Assembly: GCF_039595935.1 (NCBI RefSeq)
Contig: NZ_JBCNKR010000006.1
Location: forward strand, 1,770,001 to 1,834,000
DNA: 64,000 nt
Origin: Flavobacterium sp.
GTDB taxonomy: Bacteria > Bacteroidota > Bacteroidia > Flavobacteriales > Flavobacteriaceae
Direction: 5' to 3'
Notes under the pieces: generated by a model
Databases searched by the model: none
Told to the model about the DNA's origin: nothing
What the model saw: only the letters and a program-made list of their open reading frames with translations
Part shown: positions 56,747-64,000 of the stretch, piece by piece
How positions within the stretch are numbered: the first letter of the stretch is position 1
Layout: every line of letters begins with the position of its first letter
Position numbers and translations under genes: made by a program

Positions 56747-57784
56747 ATGAAAACACACGCAATAAGACTCTTTTTTCTAGCGATAATTCTAGTTGGATTT
56801 TCCGCGAAAGCGCAACAGCCAGACCCACCGGGACAAGTAAAAGGAACTGAAAAACCGAAAAACGAAGCCTATCTTTTTGCGCACATGACGCACAACGATT
56901 ATGGCAGATTATATTATTCTGTAAGTTTAGATGGTTTACATTGGGAAAACCTGAACAACGGAAAACGTGTTTTTGAAGAATACAAAGGGCATCCTGATAT
57001 CTGCAAAGGACCGGACGGAAAATATTATATCGCAGGAAATACAGGAGACGATGCAAAAGCTATTAATATTTGGGTTTCAGATGATTTAATCACTTGGGAA
57101 AAGCATTCTGATTACACACCTGATTTAAAAAGCACACCCGGTTATTCTCAGGCTTTACAGAGAATTGGAGCGCCAAAATTATATTACGACAAAGATTCTC
57201 AAAAATTCATTATGACATGGCACACGCCGCATCTTGAAGGAACAAAAGAAGACGGAGAACGTTACTGGGCTAGTCAGCGAACTTTATATGTTTTATCTAA
57301 AGATTTAAAAACTTTCGAAGGTCCGCCAAATCGTTTATTTGACTGGGAAATGGGAACAATTGATGTTTTTATTCGAAAAGTCGGCGATTCTTATTATGCC
57401 GTAATTAAAGACGAAACCTATCCAACATTATATTGGACAACCGGAAAAACCATCCGAATTGCCAAATCAAAATCCCTTTTAGGACCTTATTCTTTGCCCC
57501 AGCAATCTATCAGTCCAAACTTCAGAGAAGCTCCAATGTTGATTCCTTCTCCAGATGACAAAATATGGTACATGTATTACGAACAATATCCAGGAGTTTC
57601 CTACGGATTATCAATTGCAGATAACCTAAACGGACCTTGGTTTCAAGCCTCTGGCTACACTTTTTTCTCAGATTGGGATAAATATAGTCTTCCGGAAAAA
57701 GTGCGCCACGGCTGCATGATTACAATCTCTAAAAATGAATACGAAAGTTTAGTGAAGAAATTCGGCATTACAAAAAAGTTATAA
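56747..57784 (+). CDS. GH43-like five-bladed propeller glycosidase, secreted
   Basis: This is a 345-residue protein from the ATG at 56747; an upstream in-frame GTG lies in repeat DNA. It has a signal peptide (cleavage near AKAQQ, 23). Propeller strands include AHMTHNDYGRLYYSVSLDG, CKGPDGKYYIAGN and GAPKLYYDKDSQKFIMTWH. Candidate catalytic residues are Asp51 (HNDYGR) or Asp84 (HPDICKG), Asp206 (GTIDVFI) and Glu261 (FREAPMLI). This is a divergent GH43-type propeller often annotated as glycosyl hydrolase family 43 or 32-like. It may remove arabinofuranosyl or galactofuranosyl side groups, but the substrate cannot be fixed from sequence. Confidence 0.78.
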   Translation: MKTHAIRLFFLAIILVGFSAKAQQPDPPGQVKGTEKPKNEAYLFAHMTHNDYGRLYYSVSLDGLHWENLNNGKRVFEEYKGHPDICKGPDGKYYIAGNTGDDAKAINIWVSDDLITWEKHSDYTPDLKSTPGYSQALQRIGAPKLYYDKDSQKFIMTWHTPHLEGTKEDGERYWASQRTLYVLSKDLKTFEGPPNRLFDWEMGTIDVFIRKVGDSYYAVIKDETYPTLYWTTGKTIRIAKSKSLLGPYSLPQQSISPNFREAPMLIPSPDDKIWYMYYEQYPGVSYGLSIADNLNGPWFQASGYTFFSDWDKYSLPEKVRHGCMITISKNEYESLVKKFGITKKL

Positions 57785-57908
57785 GTTATAAATTATGAGT
57801 TATGAGTTGAGGTCATAAGTTTTTTGAGTTAATAAAAACAGATTATTTAATCGGAAATAAAATAATTAGTAACCCAACTCATAACTTCTAACTCAAAACT
57901 CATAACTA
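57785..57908. repeat. Inverted repeat of AGTTATGAGTTATGAG type
   Basis: TTATGAGTTATGAGTTGAGG (about 57793-57812) faces the complementary CCAACTCATAACTTCTAACT (about 57874-57893) and ACTCATAAC. It is a low-complexity palindromic repeat similar in style to the GTTG repeat in the rRNA spacer. Confidence 0.7.
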
Positions 57909-57946
57909 AAAAATATGGTTAGTTAAGTTAGTTTAAGTGTTTGAGT

Positions 57947-57982
57947 AATTACCAGACTTTTGTGGATATAAGTCTGGTAATT
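57947..57982. promoter_or_regulatory. Perfect 13-bp inverted repeat upstream of the GH2 gene
   Basis: AATTACCAGACTT (57947-57959) faces AAGTCTGGTAATT (57970-57982) around a 10-nt loop, 65 nt before the GH2 start. It could be a terminator for the upstream gene (a TTCAATTTTG tail follows) or a protein-binding site. Confidence 0.55.
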
Positions 57983-58046
57983 CAATTTTGATTTGAAGAA
58001 AAAATCATGACATTTTTTAATCAAAAATGTCCAAAATATATACAGC

Positions 58047-59858
58047 ATGGAAAGAAAAAGTATCGTTTTTTTAGCCTTGTTTTCAATACTTACAGCAAAT
58101 GCACAGTGGAAACCTCAGGGAGATAAAATCAAAACAAAATGGGCATCGCAGGTTGATCCAAACAAAACTTTACCAGAATATCCCCGTCCGATTATGGAGC
58201 GCGGCCAATGGAAAAACCTAAATGGATTATGGAATTATGCTATTCAGGAATTTGGCAAAACAGTGCCTTCAAAATATGACGGGCAGATTCTGGTTCCGTT
58301 TGCGGCTGAATCAAGTTTGTCTGGTGTTATGAAAGAAGTCGGAGCAAAAAATGAACTTTGGTACGAAACCAATTTTTCGATTGAATCAAACTGGAGCGGA
58401 AAAAATATCCTTTTGCATTTTGGCGCTGTAGACTGGAAAACAGAAGTTTTTATAAACGATATAAAAGTAGGTTCACATACTGGCGGATATACGCCATTTT
58501 CATTTGATATTACGCCATTTCTTCAAAAAGGAAAAAATCAAAAACTGGTTGTAAAAGTTTGGGATCCTTCAAATGATGGACCACAGCCAAGAGGAAAACA
58601 AGTCAAAAATCCAGAAGGAATTTGGTATACGCCAGTAACGGGAATTTGGCAAACCGTTTGGATTGAGCCTGTAAACACTAAAAACATTTCAGAATTAAAA
58701 ACAACTCCAAATATTGATCAAAATACAATCAGCATTAAAGCTGATGTGAATGGAGCTGAAAAAGGAGATTTGGTAGAAATTTCTGTTTTTGATGGTGGAA
58801 AAGAAATTGCTAAAGAAAAAGCCGTTATTGGCGAAAGCAATGATATTGTTTTGAATGCTCCGAAATTATGGTCGCCTGAAAGTCCGTTTTTGTATCAGAC
58901 GAAAATTCGTTTAATCAGCAAAAATAAAGTCGTTGATGAGGTGAAAAGTTATTTTGCAATGCGAAAAATTTCATCTAAAAGAGATGAAAATGGCGTGATG
59001 AGAATGCAGTTAAATAACAAAGATTATTTCCAATTCGGACCTTTAGATCAAGGTTGGTGGCCAGAAGGACTGTATACTGCACCTACTGACGAAGCTTTAA
59101 AATATGACATCATTAAAACAAAAGAATTAGGTTTTAATATGATTCGTAAACACGTAAAAGTAGAACCGGAACGCTGGTACACACATTGCGATCAGTTAGG
59201 AATTCTAGTTTGGCAGGATATGCCAAGCGGTGATGAGCAACCGATTTGGCAAGATAAAAAGTATTTTGAAGGAACAGAATTACAGCGTACTCCAAAATCA
59301 CAAGAAATCTATAAAAAAGAATGGAAGGAAATTATGGATCATTTGTATTCCTATCCAAGTATCGTGGTTTGGGTTCCTTTTAATGAAGCCTGGGGACAAT
59401 TCAAAACGGTAGAAATTACTGAATGGACTAAAAATCACGATCCAAGTCGTTTAATCAATTCTTCAAGCGGAGGAAATCATTTTCAAACAGGCGATATTTT
59501 AGATTTACACAAATATCCAGCTCCGGAATTGTATCTGTATGATGCCAGAAGAGTGACTGTTTTAGGTGAATACGGCGGAATCGGCCTTCCTCTTGAAGGA
59601 CATTTGTGGAGAGCCAACGACAACTGGGGTTACGTAAAATTTAAAAATGAAGCCGAAGTTACTGCTGAATATGTAAAGTATGCTCAAATCCTTAAAAGCC
59701 TAGTAAAAACAGGATTTTCCGCAGCAGTTTACACGCAGACAACGGATGTTGAAGGCGAAATAAACGGTTTCATGACCTACGACAGAAAAGTAGACAAAAT
59801 GGATTTCAAAGCTGTAAATAAGATTAATACTGAAGTTATAAATGCTTTGAATAATTAA
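58047..59858 (+). CDS. GH2-family glycoside hydrolase, secreted
   Basis: The 603-residue protein has a signal peptide (cleavage near ANAQ, 20). A sugar-binding jelly roll (about 45-210: RGQWKNLNGLWNYAI, LWYETNFSI, HFGAVDWKTEVFINDIKVG) is followed by an Ig-like domain (about 211-310) and a TIM barrel. The acid/base is Glu447 in VPFNEAWGQ and the nucleophile Glu508 in LGEYGGIG. GH2 includes beta-galactosidases, beta-glucuronidases, beta-mannosidases and arabinosidases. The neighbouring aldose epimerase and GH43 enzymes suggest a galactoside or arabinoside, but this is inference. It is shorter than LacZ, with a minimal three-domain layout. Confidence 0.9.
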   Translation: MERKSIVFLALFSILTANAQWKPQGDKIKTKWASQVDPNKTLPEYPRPIMERGQWKNLNGLWNYAIQEFGKTVPSKYDGQILVPFAAESSLSGVMKEVGAKNELWYETNFSIESNWSGKNILLHFGAVDWKTEVFINDIKVGSHTGGYTPFSFDITPFLQKGKNQKLVVKVWDPSNDGPQPRGKQVKNPEGIWYTPVTGIWQTVWIEPVNTKNISELKTTPNIDQNTISIKADVNGAEKGDLVEISVFDGGKEIAKEKAVIGESNDIVLNAPKLWSPESPFLYQTKIRLISKNKVVDEVKSYFAMRKISSKRDENGVMRMQLNNKDYFQFGPLDQGWWPEGLYTAPTDEALKYDIIKTKELGFNMIRKHVKVEPERWYTHCDQLGILVWQDMPSGDEQPIWQDKKYFEGTELQRTPKSQEIYKKEWKEIMDHLYSYPSIVVWVPFNEAWGQFKTVEITEWTKNHDPSRLINSSSGGNHFQTGDILDLHKYPAPELYLYDARRVTVLGEYGGIGLPLEGHLWRANDNWGYVKFKNEAEVTAEYVKYAQILKSLVKTGFSAAVYTQTTDVEGEINGFMTYDRKVDKMDFKAVNKINTEVINALNN

Positions 59859-59875
59859 ACATTGATTTTCCTCAA

Positions 59876-59985
59876 TCTTGTCATTCCGAGGAACGAGGAA
59901 TCTCCGCGAGAAGCTCTACAAAGATTGATTTACGTTGCGGAGTTTCTTACGAGGATCTTTCCTTCGTCAAGATGACAAGATTGTG
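59876..59985. repeat. Mosaic inverted repeat upstream of the GH43 gene at 60062
   Basis: The left half (CATTCCGAGGAACGAGGAAT) matches the element at 56469, while the right half (CTTTCCTTCGTCAAGATGAC) matches the element at 19512-19540. The two halves come from different subfamilies and therefore pair imperfectly. Confidence 0.75.
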
Positions 59986-59994
59986 AAAAAATCA

Positions 59995-60027
59995 ACTTTG
60001 TCAAAGTTTTAAACTTTGACAAAGTTC
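59995..60027. repeat. Palindrome AACTTTGTCAAAGTTTT family, copy 2
   Basis: A perfect 16-bp palindrome with arms AACTTTGTCAAAGTTT and its complement, nearly identical to 30517-30546. It lies 35 nt before the GH43 start. Confidence 0.88.
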
Positions 60028-60061
60028 TCGGCGCAACTCTAAAATAAAATAAAAAACTAAA

Positions 60062-61084
60062 ATGAAAAAATACCTAATTCTTTTTCTGTTCACAACGATA
60101 AGTTTTGCCCAGCAAAAAACCTTCACAAATCCAATTTTGCCATCGGGCGCAGACCCTTATAGTACCTATTACAAAGGTTATTATTACTATACCAATACAC
60201 TTGGAAACAGATTGGTTTTATGGAAAACAAAAGATTTATCAGATATAAAAAATGCTGAAAGCAAAGTGATTTGGACACCGCCAAAAAACACCAATTATTC
60301 GGCAGAAATCTGGGCACCGGAATTTCATATTATAAACGGAAAATGGTATTGTTATTTCGCAGCAGATAACGGCGATAATAACAATCACAGAATGTATGTT
60401 TTAGAAAATAAATCATCAGATCCATTTAAAGGGAATTTTGAATTTAAAGGAAAAATTGCTGCCAAAACCGACAAATGGGCAATTGACGGAAATGTTTTCG
60501 AACATAAAAAACAGCTATATATGATTTGGGCAGGTTGGGAAGGAGACACAAACGGCCAGCAGAATATTTACATCGCAAAAATGAAAAACCCGCTTGAAAT
60601 TGAAGGCGAACGCGTTATGATTTCTTCACCAACTAACGACTGGGAAACACACGGTGCATTGCATGACGATATAAATCCGGCGCAGGTAAATGTAAACGAA
60701 GGCCCTCAGTTTTTAGAAAGAAATGGTAAAATCTTTATAGTGTTTTCTGCAAGCGGATGCTGGACCGATTTCTATTCTTTAGGACTATTAACCTTCAACG
60801 GAAGTGATAATTTATTAGACGCTTCGGCATGGAAAAAATCTCCTGAACCAATTTTCAAACAATCCGATAAAAATAAGGTTTATGCACCGGGACATAATTC
60901 TTTCTTTAAATCTCCAGATGGAAAAGAAGACTGGATTTTATACCATGCCAACTCTAATCCGGGTGAAGGCTGCGGCAACAAAAGATCTCCAAGAATGCAG
61001 AAAATTGATTGGGATGCGAACGGATTTCCGGTTTTAGGAGAACCTGTAAGTGAAGAAACAATATTAGTAATTCCATCAAAATAA
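60062..61084 (+). CDS. GH43 alpha-L-arabinofuranosidase-like enzyme, secreted
   Basis: The 340-residue protein has a short signal peptide (cleavage near SFAQ, 17). The five-bladed propeller has base Asp31 (PSGADPYSTYYKG), modulator Asp142 (WAIDGNVF) and acid Glu213 (VNEGPQFL). Segments such as YYYYTNTLGN and AEIWAPEFHIINGKWYCYFA resemble arabinofuranosidase-type GH43 enzymes (subfamily 26-like, by recall). It probably removes arabinose from arabinan or arabinoxylan side chains in the periplasm or at the surface. It belongs to the second locus, between GH2 and the epimerase. Confidence 0.9.
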   Translation: MKKYLILFLFTTISFAQQKTFTNPILPSGADPYSTYYKGYYYYTNTLGNRLVLWKTKDLSDIKNAESKVIWTPPKNTNYSAEIWAPEFHIINGKWYCYFAADNGDNNNHRMYVLENKSSDPFKGNFEFKGKIAAKTDKWAIDGNVFEHKKQLYMIWAGWEGDTNGQQNIYIAKMKNPLEIEGERVMISSPTNDWETHGALHDDINPAQVNVNEGPQFLERNGKIFIVFSASGCWTDFYSLGLLTFNGSDNLLDASAWKKSPEPIFKQSDKNKVYAPGHNSFFKSPDGKEDWILYHANSNPGEGCGNKRSPRMQKIDWDANGFPVLGEPVSEETILVIPSK

Positions 61085-61164
61085 AAAAACTAACCAGAGG
61101 ATGAGTTTAGCTTGCGCTCAGTTCGCTGACGCTCGAGTGCTTCGTTCCTCGCAATGACATAAAA

Positions 61165-62340
61165 ATGAAAAATATTCAAATTGCTGCAGTCGTTTTACTG
61201 GCACTTTTTCAGTTCAATTGCAAAGACAATAAAAAAGAAAATGCAGCTTCAAAAGAAACAGCTGAGGTAACTTCAGATTCAGTAAAAACAGTTTTAGAAA
61301 CTAAAAATTTTGATACGATTATTGATGGTAAAAAAGTCGGTTTATATTGGATAGAAAACAAAGGAATTAAAGCTGCATTTACCAATTACGGAGGAAGATT
61401 AATTGGACTTTGGGTTAATGATAAAAACGGAAAACCAACCGATGTTGTTGTGGGAATGAACAGCGCAAAAGGTTTTAAAACTTCTACAGAACCTTATTTT
61501 GGAGCAACGATCGGAAGAGTTGGAAACAGAATTGGAAAAGGAAAATTTACTTTAGAAGGAAAACAATATCAAGTTCCGTTAAATAATGGAAAAAATGCTT
61601 TGCACGGCGGTATAAAAGGTTTTCAGGATGTAGTTTGGAATGCCGAAAAAACAAACGAAAACACTTTAGTTTTTACCTATGTTTCGCCAGATGGAGAACA
61701 GGGTTTTCCAGGGAATTTATCTGTAAAAGTAACGTACACAATTACGGATGATAATTCTGTAAAAATGGAATATGAAGCAACTACAGATAAAACAACAATT
61801 GTCAATTTAACCAATCATGCCTTTTTTAATTTAAATGGAGAAGGAAGCGGCACAATCTTAAATCACGAATTACAGATTTATGCGAATGAATTTACTCCTG
61901 TTGACGAAGGTTTGATTCCGAGTGGTAAATTAAAATCGGTTAAAAATACCGTTTTTGATTTTACTTCAACGCACAAAATTGGTGAAAGAATCGAAGCAAA
62001 AGACGAGCAATTGAAATTCGGAAAAGGATACGATCATAATTATGTTTTAAACGGAACCAAGAAAAACGGATTAAATCATGCTGCAACAATTTCAGGAGAT
62101 AAATCCGGAATTACTTTAGATATTTTTACAGAAGAACCAGGATTACAGTTTTACAGCGGAAATTTCATGCAGTCAAAAAATACATTCAAATCTGGTGCAA
62201 AAGATGATTTCAGAACAGCGTTTGCTCTTGAAACACAACATTTTCCAGACGCGCCAAATCAGCCAAAATTCGCTCCGATTGTTTTAAAACCGGGACAAAA
62301 ATATCATACGGTTTCTTATTATCAGTTTTCTGTGAAATGA
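61165..62340 (+). CDS. Aldose 1-epimerase (GalM family), envelope-located
   Basis: The 391-residue protein begins with a lipoprotein-like signal (FQFNC, Cys19). The beta-sandwich mutarotase fold shows FTNYGGRLIGLWV, GRVGNRIGKGKF, His147 (NALHGG), catalytic His218 (LTNHAFFNL) and Glu356 (ALETQHFPDAP). It interconverts alpha and beta anomers of aldoses such as galactose, glucose, xylose or arabinose. Export suggests it acts on monosaccharides released by the neighbouring glycosidases before import. Extracytoplasmic mutarotases are common in Bacteroidetes glycan loci. Confidence 0.92.
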   Translation: MKNIQIAAVVLLALFQFNCKDNKKENAASKETAEVTSDSVKTVLETKNFDTIIDGKKVGLYWIENKGIKAAFTNYGGRLIGLWVNDKNGKPTDVVVGMNSAKGFKTSTEPYFGATIGRVGNRIGKGKFTLEGKQYQVPLNNGKNALHGGIKGFQDVVWNAEKTNENTLVFTYVSPDGEQGFPGNLSVKVTYTITDDNSVKMEYEATTDKTTIVNLTNHAFFNLNGEGSGTILNHELQIYANEFTPVDEGLIPSGKLKSVKNTVFDFTSTHKIGERIEAKDEQLKFGKGYDHNYVLNGTKKNGLNHAATISGDKSGITLDIFTEEPGLQFYSGNFMQSKNTFKSGAKDDFRTAFALETQHFPDAPNQPKFAPIVLKPGQKYHTVSYYQFSVK

Positions 62341-62529
62341 GAATAGTTAACCGCAAAGAGCGCAAAGAATTACGCAAAGGACGCTAAGTTTTTTATCACT
62401 TTTTGTCATCCTGGAACGATCCCGAAACTTCGAGAGAAGGGACGCAAAGTTATTCGTCATTTTTTTTACTCTTTGCGTGCTTTGCGTAATTCTTTACGGC
62501 TAAAATACACCAACTAAAACTAATAAAAA
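62341..62529. repeat. Inverted repeat GCAAAGAATTACGCAAAG family
   Basis: ACCGCAAAGAGCGCAAAGAA (from 62350) and TACGCAAAG face CTTTGCGTGCTTTGCGTAAT (62471-62490) and TCTTTACGG, across a centre containing TCATCCTGGAACGATC words related to the 19439 family. It fills the spacer between the epimerase and the last GH43. Confidence 0.85.
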
Positions 62530-63519
62530 ATGAAAAAAATACTAACCTCAATAGCATCACTTTGTGTTTTCGCAGCCTGTTCGCAGGAAAAAGACACGAC
62601 ACAACCAAAATCAACACCAACAGAAGTAAAATCCAGCTCAATTTTACTAGCCGATCCAACCATTTTTTACGACAAAGGAACCTATTATTTATACGGAACT
62701 ACATCTGGAGATATTCCAAATGGAGAAGGATTTCAGGTTTATACTTCGTCAGATTTAAAAGACTGGAAAGGGCCAGTTGGTAAGCAGAATGGTCTGGCTT
62801 TTAAAAAAGGAGATGCTTTTGGCGACAAAGGATTTTGGGCGCCGCAGATTCTTTCGTATCAAAACAAATTTTATATGATTTATACGGCCAATGAAAATAT
62901 CGCAGTTGCAACCAGCGATAGTCCGCTTGGACCATTTAAAAACGATTCAAAAGAACCGATTATCAAAACCGGAAATCAAATTGATCCGTTTATTTTTATT
63001 GATGAAGATGGAAAAAAATACCTGTATCATGTTCGTTTAACAAATGGAAACAGAATTTTCGTTGCAGAAATAAACGACGATTTTAAAAGCATAAAACCAG
63101 AAACTTTAAAAGAATGTATTTCTGGAACTATGCTTTGGGAAAATACTCAAAATGTAAGCTGGCCGGTTACAGAAGGTCCAACAGTTTTAAAACACAACGG
63201 TTTGTATTATATGATTTATTCGGCAAATGATTTCAGGAATATTGATTATGCTGTAGGTTATGCCACAAGTAAAAGTCCGCTTGGACCTTGGGAAAAAGCG
63301 ACAGACAGTCCAATTATCAGCAGAAAAAATACCAAACAAAACGGAATTGGACACGGCGATGTTTTTTGGGATAAAGACAATAAAATGCATTATGTCTTGC
63401 ATACACATTATAGCGAAAGCACTGTTTCGCCACGAAAAGCAGGAGTTATTTCAATTGAATTTAAAGACGGAAAAATTGTTGCTGATCCTGCCAGTTTTCA
63501 GTTTCTAAAAGTTAATTAG
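62530..63519 (+). CDS. GH43-family lipoprotein glycosidase
   Basis: The 329-residue lipoprotein (Cys17, VFAAC) has a five-bladed propeller with base Asp42 (LLADPTIF), modulator Asp152 (QIDPFIF) and acid Glu215 (VTEGPTVL), and repeated YYLYGT / FYMIYTA strands. It is a distinct GH43 subtype from the three others in the window. Activity could be arabinofuranosidase, xylosidase or exo-galactosidase. It is the last gene of the second locus and is followed by a strong terminator. Confidence 0.88.
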   Translation: MKKILTSIASLCVFAACSQEKDTTQPKSTPTEVKSSSILLADPTIFYDKGTYYLYGTTSGDIPNGEGFQVYTSSDLKDWKGPVGKQNGLAFKKGDAFGDKGFWAPQILSYQNKFYMIYTANENIAVATSDSPLGPFKNDSKEPIIKTGNQIDPFIFIDEDGKKYLYHVRLTNGNRIFVAEINDDFKSIKPETLKECISGTMLWENTQNVSWPVTEGPTVLKHNGLYYMIYSANDFRNIDYAVGYATSKSPLGPWEKATDSPIISRKNTKQNGIGHGDVFWDKDNKMHYVLHTHYSESTVSPRKAGVISIEFKDGKIVADPASFQFLKVN

Positions 63520-63525
63520 TAATTA

Positions 63526-63553
63526 AAAAGCCTTCAGATATCTGAAGGCTTTT
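63526..63553 (+). terminator. Intrinsic terminator at the end of the second glycan locus
   Basis: AAAAGCCTTCAGATATCTGAAGGCTTTT is a near-perfect palindrome in two arms (63526-63539 and 63540-63553) followed by A/T-rich DNA. It serves as a bidirectional-looking terminator between convergent units. Confidence 0.85.
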
Positions 63554-63556
63554 ACT

Positions 63557-63646
63557 TTCCTGCAAGGTTTCAAAACCTTGTAGGTATTTTTAAGTAAGAT
63601 TTTGATTAGAATTAAACCTACAAAGTTTTAGAAACCTTGCAGGAAT
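63557..63646. repeat. Palindromic repeat (CCTGCAAGGTTTCCAAAACC family), copy 2
   Basis: CCTGCAAGGTTTCAAAACCT at the left faces GAAACCTTGCAGGA at the right, and TTGTAGGT faces ACCTACAA inside. It is the same family as 23563-23655. Confidence 0.85.
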
Positions 63647-63658
63647 GGAAACCTGTTT

Positions 63659-63868
63659 TTAGGAATCTTTTTTGGTTGAAAATATAAAAACTGAAAACAA
63701 ATTTGAAATTAACGCCGCAACCAGCCAGGAACGCATCCAAAAAAATATAAAAATAGATTTATTAGAGCAGTTAATACTGGCTAAAGTCAAGGTTATAAAA
63801 AACGTTGTTGTCAGATTTTGAAGTATTTGAATTAATAATTTCCTATTATAAAACCGGACGAATCTCAT
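63659..63868 (-). CDS. Small two-span membrane protein (DUF2798-like)
   Basis: The 69-residue protein has two predicted membrane segments (about 13-33 and 47-65) with FWMRSWLVAALISNLFSVFI in the second half, reminiscent of the short DUF2798 family. It starts one nucleotide after the stop of the upstream reductase-like gene, so the two are co-transcribed. The function is unknown. Confidence 0.6.
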   Translation of the reverse strand: MRFVRFYNRKLLIQILQNLTTTFFITLTLASINCSNKSIFIFFWMRSWLVAALISNLFSVFIFSTKKDS

Positions 63869-63869
63869 T

Positions 63870-64000
63870 TTAATTCAAATTAATTAGCTGAGGTCCAAAT
63901 TCTTCGTAGAAAATATTTTCCTGATTTACATTCAAATTAATAAGAGCTTCATATTGCGTTTTAATAAACATTTCAGGCCCGCAGATATAATATCTCGCTT
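63870..64000 (-). CDS. Ferredoxin/flavodoxin reductase-like protein, C-terminal end (partial)
   Basis: The 42 visible residues begin RYYICGPEMFIKTQYEALIN and end FGPQLINLN before TAA at 63870-63872; the rest lies outside the window. YYICGP-x-M is the conserved nicotinamide-binding C-terminal motif of ferredoxin-NADP reductase-type flavoproteins, including FAD-binding oxygenase reductases. The exact family member cannot be determined from this fragment. Confidence 0.75.
   Translation of the reverse strand, partial: ARYYICGPEMFIKTQYEALINLNVNQENIFYEEFGPQLINLN

Noticed and set aside
17179..63646. CRISPR array, because of many repeats
   Set aside because: The repeats are palindromic, dispersed between genes and not spaced by regular unique spacers; no cas genes are seen.

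Overview
The window is chromosomal DNA from a Bacteroidetes bacterium, most likely a Flavobacterium or close relative. The evidence is low GC with A/T-rich intergenic DNA, SusC/SusD pairs, a type IX secretion cargo next to a PorP/SprF protein, a hybrid two-component regulator with AraC output, TAnnTTTG-type promoter elements, and no Shine-Dalgarno sequences. It begins in the 3' three quarters of a 23S rRNA gene, followed by 5S rRNA and a strong terminator.

Region 1 (2.6-13.6 kb): a lipoprotein of the proline-iminopeptidase type; a 1734-residue surface protein with two seven-repeat FG-GAP propellers, HYR modules and a gliding-motility type C-terminal domain, paired with a SprF-like outer-membrane protein; a TPR histidine kinase with a NarL-type response regulator; and a small PepSY-like secreted protein.

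Region 2 (13.7-44.1 kb) is a large glucuronoxylan utilisation locus. It holds a LacI-type regulator, GH67 and GH115 alpha-glucuronidases, mannonate oxidoreductase and dehydratase (uxuA), a GH10 xylanase, a GPH-type sugar symporter, a cytoplasmic GH43, a GntR-type regulator, xylulokinase (xylB), xylose isomerase (xylA), transaldolase, SusC/SusD, a TIG-domain glycan-binding lipoprotein, a GH10 xylanase interrupted by carbohydrate-binding modules, a frameshifted GH35-like gene and a SASA-type esterase. Six identical 10-bp sites (CAACCGATTG) lie upstream of four of its transcription units and look like the operators of the LacI regulator. The logic runs from surface cleavage and import, through periplasmic debranching and inner-membrane transport, to cytoplasmic hydrolysis and entry of xylose and glucuronate into central metabolism.

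Region 3 (44.2-46.2 kb) has two genes without an evident glycan role, a MarR-GNAT fusion and a left-handed beta-helix acyltransferase. They are bracketed by direct copies of a palindrome-rich repeat.

Region 4 (46.2-63.5 kb) is a second polysaccharide locus: a hybrid two-component sensor/regulator diverging from SusC/SusD, then a clan GH-A lipoprotein, three GH43-type enzymes, a GH2 enzyme and an aldose 1-epimerase. Its substrate is probably an arabinose- and/or galactose-substituted hemicellulose or pectin side chain, but the sequence does not settle this. The window ends in a small membrane protein and the 3' end of a ferredoxin/flavodoxin reductase-like gene on the minus strand.

The intergenic spaces, especially in regions 2-4, are crowded with at least seven families of palindromic repeats, some nested or mosaic.
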